The notes under the pieces are model-generated. The model was not told the DNA's origin. It saw only the letters and a program-made list of their open reading frames with translations, and did no database searches. The translations under genes and the position numbers were made by a program. This document shows, in pieces, positions 24,901 to 36,900 of a stretch of DNA of 64,000 nt; positions within the stretch are counted from its first letter, which is position 1, and each line of letters starts with the position of its first letter. Source of the stretch: Buxus sempervirens (lineage: Eukaryota; Streptophyta; Magnoliopsida; Buxales; Buxaceae); contig OX387194.1 in NCBI GenBank assembly GCA_947561395.2, positions 28,840,036-28,904,035 of the forward strand, given 5' to 3'.

Positions 24901-27900
24901 AAAGATTTAAAGGGACTTTAGAACATCATTATAAAATTTACTCAAAACAAGAGAAATCATAAAACCTAACTTCAGATTCAAGTAACTAATCTCAGCCACT
25001 CATATAATCTAAGTTACATGCTTGTACCTTTTAAAGTAAAAAATAAGTGAAAAGACAGAAATAATCTTCAAACTCACATGACTCGCTTAGTCATGGATTT
25101 AAACGAAAATCCTAGGATTAATATATATTTTTATTTTTCTGGTCAGCCGAGCGTGAAACCTACTTTGAAGATCAAAAGATTTGATGAATTTCAATAGAAT
25201 GGCAGAAATAGCCATTAAAGGCAAGGTTTTAGTTTAGTAGTCTTGGGGGTCTCCATTTCTCATGGGACCATTTTTATGTGTTGTATTTCTCTCTAAGTTT
25301 TTCTAATAATATTCTTCATTACTCATCAGAAAAAAAAGGACAAGGTTTTAAATATCCATATCATTAGATATATTTTACTTATCAGAAAAAGATATTGTTA
25401 GATATATTTCCTCTTGGGAGAAGCAAGGTTTTGAATGTCGATATCATTAGATATATCGTCACTTGGGAAAAGGAGATACATTGCTTGAAATATCGATGGA
25501 AATATGCAGGATTGCACTAATGGATTTATATATCATCCAAGGAAAAGGGATGCATAGCGAGATATATCGTGGGATATATGGATATTTAAAACCATGGAAA
25601 AGGGGTAAGTTGCATGTTATATCAAGGGACATAGACAAGATTACACTAAGGGATTTATATTGCTTCTTACATAGAGGGGATATATCGATATCGCTAGATA
25701 GTAGATATATAGTGGGATGTATGAATATTTAAAACCATGATTAGTTTTAAAGAAATCTTTCCAATGAGCCAATGATTTCTTGAAATAAAAAAAAGAAAGT
25801 CATGGCTCTTAGAATCAAACTGCGTTAGGCTGCCCTATTGGAGAATAATTGTCCTGGAGCTTTTGTATATATTTTGATTCCTCCAAACATTTTTTTGTCA
25901 TGACTTGAGTATAAATCAATAACATCCACCAAATATCTGGGATGGTTTGTCCTTCCTTGTGATGTTTTAAAACCATGATTAGTTTTAAAGAAAATTTTCC
26001 AATGAGCCAATGATTTCTTGAAATAAAAAAAAGAAAGTCATGGCTCTTAGAATCAAACTGCATTAGGCTGCCCTATTGGAGAATAATTGTCCTGGAGCTT
26101 TTGTATATATTTTTATTCCTCCAAACATTTTTTTGGTCATGACTTGAGTATAAATCAATAACATCCACCAAATATCTGGGATGGTTTGTCCTTCCTCATG
26201 ATGTTTTTAAAAGGTTAAAAATTTCTAAAGCCTCAGATTTATTTTCTTTGGATGATGGCAGTTGAAGAATTGACTCAAACCTAAAGAAATTAACAATCAT
26301 TTGTTGTTCATTTTTCTGCATTTGAAGGTGTTGATTTGGTATGCATAACCTTTGATAATGAAGTGTGATCCATATTCCTCTTTCATTGAAATAAAATCTT
26401 CTTCAACAACCTATGGTTCAAGTAATTCATCCTTCACCTTTTCATCAGCAAATTACTTGAATTTTCATCAACAATCTTTATATGTCATCAGAATATTCGT
26501 TATATATTAGTGAAGGTCCCAATTTGCAAGTTTTTCTATAAATAAAAATGAGAGGGCTTAAGATTTGGTACTAGCTCCTATTGCAGAAATTTTGAACTTC
26601 CTTTGAAGTGATCAAACATACTTGATAGCCTTTCATGAATCCACACTAGACATACTATGAACTTGATCTTCTTCCCAGTGAAGGAGCTTGTGCTGCCAAC
26701 AACTAACGTCTGAAATTTTCCTCCTACCATGCAACTAGAAGATGATGAATTATGTTACTCTTGTCACCATGAAAAAATAGGTTTCTTAGAGGAAAACTGT
26801 GGAAAACCTTGCAAAGGCGATAACCCCAGCAGCCCAATGATCTTAAAGGAACTCAAAGGCCTAAAGGCTGATTTTCATTCAATTGTTGAATGAGACTGCC
26901 TAAAAATTTCTCACAGCATCTATTGATGAAAAAAGCCCCCATACCTACGTTAAGAAACTAATCTCAATCCTCCTAGAATCTGATCTAATCATTTGTAATT
27001 CAAATAAAAATAAGTGAAAGGACAAAAACACCCTTAGTTACTTTTAAAAATTAAGGCTTAGTGACATAAATAGCCCTAGAAATAATCACTTTGTCTTTGG
27101 GGTAAAATTTTAAACACAATCTTTAACAGTGAAAACATTAAAATCTCAAGAAAATGATAGACATAGCTATTGTAAGTTTATGAGAGATCTTTTCAGTGAG
27201 CCAAAATATTACCTAAAATGGAACATTAGCCTGAATTTGTTACTCTTGGAGGCTTAGTGCATTGGACAGGCAGAAAAGAAGAAAAAAAAGTAGTTCAAAA
27301 CTTTTGACATACCTATCTTTGTTTTTGGTGGCAGCAAAGAACAACTGAGCATGAGTGGTCTTGATGGGTCTGGATATGCAACCATTGACAAGGTGAACTC
27401 TTTTTATTAATTCTTTATTAATGTTTTGACTTATTGTCAACAAGTAATTGTTTGGAATTATTTGCAAAGATCAATTCTTTTTAAAAAGGCTTGTTGTATA
27501 TTTTCATGGTCAGTCATTAGTTATTCACTACATTATGAAGATTTGCTTATTCAGACATGGATAATTCATGTTTTAGCAGTATTTGTGGTTTGATTTATAA
27601 TTAAAAAAGAAATTTCAGATTCTACAAAACTTGTGTTTTAATCCCTTAAATGGATAGCAGAGTTCTATTGTTCATTGAAGCGGGTAGGCCATCAACATTG
27701 CTTTCTGATGACAAGAATCATGGGTTTTCTCTGTTTTCTTATTTTCCTTTTCACTTAGGCTCCGATTGGTTCAATGAATTGGAATTGGAACTAAGAATTT
27801 TAATTCCTAGTTGCATAATTGAAATTTTTATGATTGGATGACAAGAGAATTGAAATTTGAAATTATAATTCCATAAAGAATCAATTTCAAATTCATGTCC

Positions 27901-30900
27901 AGTAATTGCATAATTGCCCTTTCCTCTTCTCTTTCTTTTCTACATCAACATCAACAAAAAACCCAAAAGCGTTGAGCTCCAAATGAGAATTATCGAATGG
28001 ACTGGTCTGGGAGAGTAGACTGCTTTGTCTCCTGCAATCCATTACATCCCACCATGGAAGATGCTCGAACAGAGGCAGAGCTTTGTTATATTCTCTGCAA
28101 TTGATTTGTTGCTCAACAAAACTAGGCTTAGACCAAAAGATATTGATAACCTAATCTTAAACTGCAGTCTATTTTCTCCAACATTGTCCTTGTCGGCAGT
28201 GGTGGTGAATTAAGTAAAAGATGAGGAGTAACAATCTCTCTGGCATGGGTTGTAGTGCCGTTGATATCAATTGATTTATTTAGAAGAAAACATGGAAGAG
28301 GGAGATAGAGGTTTCTGGGAAAAAAAACATTACACATCTATTTAGAAGAAAGCGGAAGAGAGAGAAATAGGTTGCTGAAAAAAAAAGAACATTAGACATA
28401 TTTAGAAGATGGAAAACAGAGAGAGACAGAGGTTGCTGAAAAAACGAACAATAAACATATTTGGATGAAGACGGAATAGAGAGAGAAAGGTTGCTGGAAA
28501 AAAAACAGTAGGCATATTTAGAAGAAATCGAGAGAGATGAAGGGGAGAGAGAAGAAGGGAAAGGGGGAGAGAGAAGAGGGGAAAGGATCCATACACTGCA
28601 GTTCTCTTAGAGCAACGAAATAAAAGATGAGAAAGTGATGGATTCTTTTTATCGAGTTGTCTAATTCTTCGTAACAAATCCCGAATTCTCCTCTCGATAG
28701 AGGGGAATTCGGTAATCTTAAAGATAACTTCAAAGCAATTCAACAGAATTAGACTACAATTTTATCTCCATTTTTAAAATGTCCAACCAATCAAAAGAAT
28801 TAGAATTAAAAACCCAATTCCAATTCTTAGCCCTAATTCCACCCCCAATTCCCCGAACCAATCGGGGCCTTAGGGGAGTACTTACATTGAAATAGTTCTC
28901 GTCATTCTAGAATTTTCTTTTAATTTTTTGAATGATCTTGGATTGGTAATTGCTATAATGGCAAATTTCTGGTTGCAAAGTTTCTGTTTCTGGAAGGAAT
29001 ACTGCTGCTGCTGTCGTCTCTCAAGCATGTGAATATATTGCCTCCACGAAATGTGCTCTGTGTACCGTTCTCTGTAAGCACGCACCACCTACTCATACTG
29101 ATCCTGATCTAAATATACTGTAAAACCCCCCGGACAATCTTCATAATACTCCATAATAAGGATACTATCATCCTTATCATCATGATCAGCTACTAGTGGC
29201 GGTGGATGTGGAGGATAATAGCCATACGGGGTACTTTATTATACCGTAAACCAAACCTCAACCAGATTTGCAAAGGTATCCCTTGATGGTAGTAGAAAAA
29301 GAGTGATACAAAGAGGACGGGTTTCTTCACAGAGTCCTTGCCGTGCCTCTTGAACTTCTTTAGATGCTTCTTAAAGATTTTCTTCGTCAATAAAGAAATA
29401 TGGCTCTCCTCCTACTTCAAATTTACATAGCACCACAAACACTGATTAAAATAGATAAATAAATAAACGAAAGGGTTAAAAGAAAGAATGATATTCAAAT
29501 GTTTGTTGTGTTTGGTAACAGATCTCGTAAGACATTACCAATGTCTCTAAAATACTGAGAAATTAAGGATTATCATTTACATAGTATCTGTAGACAGATA
29601 ATAGGTTCATTTGGATTGAGGGAGATAGATCATCAGTAGTTGTACTTTCAGGAATTGAGAGGAGGACTCTCTCCTCATTTCTTTTGGTCAATTTATCTTA
29701 GAAAATTTGGTTCAAATAACTTGTAGTTCAAATAACTTGGTTTAACATTTTTAAGGTTTAAGCTTGTGTATTGTCTGTTGCATTACATATATTCAGTTTA
29801 ATTCTGTTTGGTTACTGACTTACGTATTTTTAGGTTATTTCAGTTCCATCGGTTCAACAGGTACACTAAACATAAACTGAACTGATAGTTTTTATTATTC
29901 AGACCATAACCAAATTGAAGCTAAGAAAACACAAACCAAACCAGGTTTTTCTCTGGTTTTGGTTTGGTTGGTTTCTGATTTGACTTGAACCAATTGACAC
30001 ACATAGTTATTATTAGTGTTGAGTGAATAGTTCATATCAGCCATTGAGGAGTGGCTCTAGACGAGGGTGAGACATCGAATATCAGCAAATCCTTATGTGC
30101 AAAGACCTGGCTTCTAATGCTTCATGGTCAGATAGAGGAAAAATCATTAAGATCCCAATTATGTGACTAAAGAAATTAATTGTAGTTTGGAAATGTCCAC
30201 GTCTAGGATCCCCTCTTGTTTTTCAAAAGTATACTCATTGTTATATTTTGTAGAGATTTATTTTGAACATGTATTTTTTGATGCTAGTTAAGCTTTTGTG
30301 CTCCAATTGACTGAAGAAAATCTTCACGTTTAGAAGTTACTGGGGTTCAAATTAATTAAATAATAAAATTATATGTTATATATTCATCAGCATCTTTCAA
30401 TTCTGCTTGTCACCTTTTTAACTACTAAATTAACAATTCACATTGCTTTGTCCGTTAATCTCTTTCCCTTAACTTTGTGCAAAATTTTTCCAATAAAATA
30501 TGAAATAACTCTTTACCTTACAACGAAAGGTCATTCTAATTAAATTTCTCTTGACACTACAGGCTGTTGATGATAGAACTATTGGTCATAATCCTGAAAA
30601 ATTGAGTTTGTTGAAAGGTGGAATTGTCTACAGCAATGCAATTGTGTAAGTGGCTTGGCTTCACAAAATTTTTGGGTGATAGATACACATTCCAATTCTC
30701 TTTTATGTGTTTATGCATGCATAAATATAGTGTGTCTTTTATTGCTTGTTTTCTGAATGAGTGTACAAGAACATTTGTATCCCAAGTTCCTGCAATTAAT
30801 TTTCAATCTTGGTTGAAATGAAAAATTAGCTTAAAAAATTATTGTCATTTATAAAACTTCATTGAGAACACCTACATAAAGTCTAGTAAAAATGGATAAA

Positions 30901-33900
30901 ATTTCAAAATGGTGTATACTTATGGATGTGGATTAGAAGAAAGCATTAACAAAAAAAGGAGCATATTTTTGGGAAGAAATGGATGGTTTAATTCAAGTAG
31001 TTCTGATAGGAGAGGCATTTAGAATTTGGGATCTTAATGGTCATTTTGGAGAGGAGAGTGGTGATATATGATCAAATACATGGAGGATGGAGCTTTAAAT
31101 TGAGGAATGCCATCAGAGAAATAATTATTTTGTTTGCAACAGCTTAATGATCTTCAATTAGCAAATACTTTTTTACATGATAGAATTGACCATCTATCTA
31201 TTAATGTTCATGAATGGAAGAAATTGGAGGCAAATGAATTTTTTCCTTCTGAGGAAAAGTTGACTTAGAAATTTGTAGATAAAGAAAGTCATTGTAGGAG
31301 AGTCTAACTCCATAATGAGTGCTGATGTGATAGCTGTTTGCATTAGGATTTGGAATAGAGGAAAACATATTAAAAATTATAACAGAAAGGGAGAAAATTT
31401 GATGATTTTAAATGTGAGCATATGAAAGAAGGAAAATGGGATTTAGAACAAACTCTACAATATTGTGGAATAAAATGCCCAATTGCATCAAACAGTAAGG
31501 CAAGAGGTCTTGGGAGAAAAAGTGTAGAATTCAATTCTGAAAAGAATTTTATTGTACAGTTTGGGCTTCCTGAACAAATGGTCCCCGATGGTTGCTACAG
31601 CTGTGAATGATTTAAGTTCTGATACTGAAAGATTGTGTCTGAAGATTTTTATTAAAATCGAAAGAGTCAAGTTTGTTATAAGTTTTTGTTGACTAGTATT
31701 AACTATCTGAAATCTAGTGGAAGTTCTAGCTTTGATGGATGAATATTCTGACCGGGCTTTTGTTGGTTTTTTTTTCCTTGATTTAGCTTTAATCCTCAAG
31801 TTTGAAAGTGGCAAATGTGATGACCTTGACTTGTGGTTTCATGAGTTATCTGATTATTTTGTTTATGGGATGCTCCTTTCCTTGTCCAGTGGGCTTTAAC
31901 TAGTTTATTTAGGTGAAGAAAAGCAATGAGATGTTATATATTTTCGTCTTCTATTCAGTTGACTTTGCTACCATTTGGGATGCTCTCCAAAGTTCATCAC
32001 ATAATTTTAGAAGTGACCAAGCTTTGTGTTGTTCATATGTGTTACAATGTATGTAACTCAACCTTTTTTTTGGATGAATTACGTAAATCTCACACTGTTC
32101 ATGAGCTTTTGAAGCTTCTTCAAGCATGCCATGGCAAATAATGGAACAGACAAAATTATGTGTAGGGTTTGGAAATTGTAACTAATAGTATCTCCTAGCT
32201 CACCATTTTTTGCAGAGCTCCTGTGGTGATTCTTTCTAGGGAAGATTAGCTTAACAAAACCATTTCTATCTCAATTTGGGCTGTGTTTGGAGCCTTGGAT
32301 TTGGGGAGAAAAGAAAAGAAACCTAAAAAGGAAAAGAAGAGAAGAGAAAAGAAAAAAAAAATAATGATTTTCTTTTCTTTTCCCGTGTTTAGATGAGATG
32401 AGATATGGGAAGAAAATAAATTTATATTTCAATAAGATGAAGGGTTGGTGTGGTGGTGGTGGGTGAGTGGGAGTGGGTGGATGCTAGTAGGGTTGGTGGG
32501 GTGGCAGCGATGGTGTTGGTGGTGGGCTGGTGGGGGTGGTGATGGTGAGGGGGTGGGGGTAGTATATGGTGATGGTAGTGGTGGTAGGTAGTGGTGGGTG
32601 GTGGTGGTGGGATTGTTGTGGGCTATAGAGGGGTGGTAGCAATGGTGGTGTTGGTGGGGTGGTGGGTAGTGGTGGATGGTGATGGTTATGGGGTGGATGG
32701 TGGTGGGAAGGTAGGGATGGTGGTAGGAGGACAGTGGGTGGGGGTAGTGGTGGGTGCTAGTAAGGGTGCAATTGGTGGGGGGTGATGGTAGGAGTGGCGG
32801 TGGTGGTGGTGAACTTTCTTTTCCTTAAAAATGTCTACCTTTTTGGAGATAATTTTTTACATTGAAGAGAAAGAGGAAGAGAAAATTTAGAAATAAAATC
32901 TCGCTTTCCTTCGTTCTAACCAAACAAGAGAAAAGAAAATTTTAGCAATTTTTTTCTTTTCTCCCCAAATCCAAGGTTCCAAACACAACCTTAATGTTAT
33001 TGAAAATTTCCAATGCCATTAAATTTGTTTTCTAGGTAGTTTTTTTTTGTTAAGTCTCAATGGTGCTGTAAATTTATCTTCAAAACTCAAACTTGTAGAT
33101 GGTCGAACATGATGTCACTGAAACTATTTTGTTCTAACTCCTATAACCTGAACTATGGTTATTGCCAAGTATTTGATTTTTCTATTGTTTTCAGTACTGT
33201 CTCTTCTACATATCTCAAGGAAACCCTCTGTTCTGGATGGCTTTCAAGCACACTGATGACGAATCATAATAAGTAAGCTTTTTCAGGTGCATTTACACAG
33301 TGATATGATATCCATTCTGGAGGCATAATTCTGGTTGTTTGTGTTTTTGTTATGGCATAGATTATTATAATTCAATATTTTTCCCCTTTGTGAGCTATTA
33401 TTTGCTGAAATTGCTGTTTGATTCTTCCTTATGAATGCCTTGATTTTCCATCATGGTTGTCTATGTGAATAATATTGGTTAACTGCAACTTATTATTTTA
33501 TTATGGTTGAAAACATTTTTACACTTAGTCTATTTTTGCGCTTATGCAATTAGATGATATGGTTGACTTACAAAGAAAACGAAAATTTCTTTTCTTTCTT
33601 TTTTTATATTACTTTATTTATTTAGGTTTGGGGGGTGGGGGAGGCGAGTGTTGAAAGGTTAAGGGGAGTAAAAGGATGTATCAAGGGTAAGGTAAAGCAG
33701 CTACATATGTTAAGAAGCCATAAAATAACAGAACAACAGTCCATAATTCCTCCTGCCGCTACTAGTCTATTAGCTAGTTGATTTGTAGAACTTGGTATAT
33801 TAGATGGTAGAATGAGGTATTCATTCTACCACGTGAGACTTTGGCTAGATGTACAACATGCTTAGGACTTATAGTGTTTAGATGTATATGTGTTAGCCAG

Positions 33901-36900
33901 TATGGTTGAGAGTGTTAGTGGTAGAAGGCAGGACCCAGGATGGAAATTCCGCATTTCACTGAAATTTGCTGGCGAGCTTTGGGGAAATTTCACTGAAATG
34001 AGGGAATATTTCCCCACATTTCTCTAGTGATGGGAAATGGGGAAATATGTGTTTTCTTGTTTTTTTTTTTAACTTTTTCTTGTATCTTTTTGGTTTAATG
34101 CATTCATAATATATGCATACATGTGGAAATCTGGGGAAATTTTGCCAAATTTCGCCAATATTTCACCGAAATTAGGGAAATTGGGGAAATCTCGGTTTCC
34201 CCAGACATTTCGTGTTGCTGACCTTAAAAAAAATGAAATTTCGCGAAATGTCAATCCATGGGTAGAACATTGGGTTGAGTCATGCGATTGATGATGACAA
34301 GGGTGATCATGTGTAGGGAGGTGCAGCTGGTGGTGGTCATATAGGGTATCACTCTCATAATCGGAGGCCCTATGATCATTTTACCGAGTCCCAGTTCGAT
34401 CATGTTACTCAAGATCACAGCCATGGTAGTAGGCAGAGAGCCCCTTAGCAACATTATCAACATAGAAGAAAGGGAAGAGCGAATATAAAATGCAGGTATT
34501 GTGGATTCAATTTCCGAGAGCTTTAGTTCACTTGATGTTGGACACAAACATTATGGATGATATTAGTACCCTAATACTATAGTTGATTCCGATTCAGCAC
34601 GATATTGCTATGATTATCTTCTTTTAAGATTCATGAACTTATGTGAGAATGTTTTATTTTGATTATGAGTTTCATGTATAAGTTCTACAGAAATATGTCC
34701 ACAATTTATGAGTGATAATTGTGAAAATTTGAATTGCATTAAATGAAATATTGTATGAGACTGTACATGACCAATGAGAGAGTAAGATGTGAGGATCTAA
34801 GATCCAACAGTCACTAATAACTATATAGTTTAAGTGAGGTGTGAGGGTTATAACCCAACTATTTTTTTTTTTTTGATGAATAATGAAGATGATTATATAT
34901 ATTATATGAAAGTAAAAGTATAGAGTAAGGAGTATACAGTCATTACAAAAAAACACTCAGAGAAACCTCACAAAACCTTAAGTATACCCACACAGCAAAA
35001 ACCTAACAATCCACTGTACAAGTCATAAACAAAATGAAGCCCCTCTCAAAAATCCTAAACCCAAAGCTGAACAAGTCGTTCAGCATCTGACCACGACCAT
35101 GACTCTCTCCGGATTGCCTGATCTCTAAATCATATCTGGGAACATCCCCCTCGTCTCTCTCGTCAATCCATCCTCCACTACAAAGTCTGAAAAACACTAC
35201 TTTTTCCAATCCTTCACAATCTCTATAGGCCATACCCTTCGGAATTCTGGAAGAACTAAAGCCCATGATACCACAGCAATCGACATGGAGTCGAACACCT
35301 AGTCCACCGATAAATTGGTATCCCTGAAGATCCTACTATTACGCTCCATTCATATGAACCACACCACTGCATGGAACACCATATCATACAACAACTTGCC
35401 CCTCCTACCAAGGCCCCTCACCCACCACTGAGCAAAACAAGCCTTAAACGTATCTGGTAATACCCAAGTTACTCCAATCATCTCAAACACCCGCCTCCAC
35501 ATAATACTGGCAAACTGACAATGAACAAAAAGGTGATCGATACTCTCTCCAGATTTCATGCACATGAACCAAATTTGCGCGGACAAAGCAATCCCTTTCC
35601 ATCTTCTTTGAATTAGATCCGCCGTGTTTATCCTATATAAAATGGCAGTCCATAGAAAGGCTTTAATCTTTAGAGGGATCTTAGGCTTCCAAAGCTTACG
35701 CACCGGAAATGATACCGAAGGATGTGAAGAAACATGTGTGACCGAATTGAAGAAAGATTTGCAAGAAAACAGTCTATTGGACAAAAGGGACCAAGAAACC
35801 TTATCAGAACCTAGAGGATTCAGAACTACATCTTTTAACCCATCAATAAGTAATGATATCTCTTCCATTTTAGGAGGACGAAGATTTCTCCGAAATGGAA
35901 GATTCCAAGAGGAACCAGAGGAGGATGACTGCAAAATATCAGCAACATAAGCATTAGGATAAAGAGCCAAGGAGAATAACCAAGGGAATTGAGTAGATAG
36001 TGGCTGATTACCCCACCAAAGATCATGCCAAAAACGAATTGATGACCCAGATTCAATGCTCAATCTAATGTGAGGGTAAAATGAGGAAGCAAGTTTCATA
36101 ATAGCTTTCCATGGGCAGATTCCTGTAGATAGAGCCTTCAAGTTTATGAACCATCCATTATCATCGCTTTCATATTTACTTGTGATCACTTGATGCCACA
36201 AACTTTCATTCTCTATGCTGAAACGCCACAACCATTTAGCTAGGAGGGAGGAGTTATGATGAGCTACCATACCCACCCCAATTCCACCCCTCTTTATCCA
36301 AACTCACTCTATCCCATCTTACTAAATGATTCTTCCTCTTCCCTCCACCCTCCCATAAGAAATCCCTTTGGGCTTTCTCGATTATAGCCACAACTCTTTT
36401 AGGCATCCTAAACAAAGACATGAAATATACTAGTAGATTTGCAAGCACAGCCTTGATTAGGATTATCCTACCCTCCAAAGATAAATAGTTCCTCTTCCAA
36501 AGAGCTAATCTCTTCTCTACTCTCTCAATGACTGGCTCCCAGAAACTGACATTGTAACGCCACAAACCCGGGTCAATGCAAACCGGCACCTGACCCTAAT
36601 CCGATTCGCTACTGTAACAACCCGAATCCAGTTCAACAACCGAACCCGAGGTGCTATTGGGCCCATATGAACATATTATTAACAAATTAACCAGACTGAA
36701 CATTAAATAAGTAATCCATTTTATTGCTATCAGAGTGCGGAAACATAATGTGTGGAAGGGTAAACCTAACATCACCATAAAAATAGGAAATAAATGAATG
36801 ACCATCAAATTCAAATGAATCAAGTCTGGTAAAATCAATGGGTGCTAAAACTCTTAATCTCTCTCTGTCTTAAGATACATCAAAGCCAAATAAACAAAAT

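Noticed and set aside
32591..32785. Glycine/valine-rich ORF as a glycine-rich protein gene
   Set aside because: It is one frame of the (TGG)n array inside a MITE; all frames of such an array are open.
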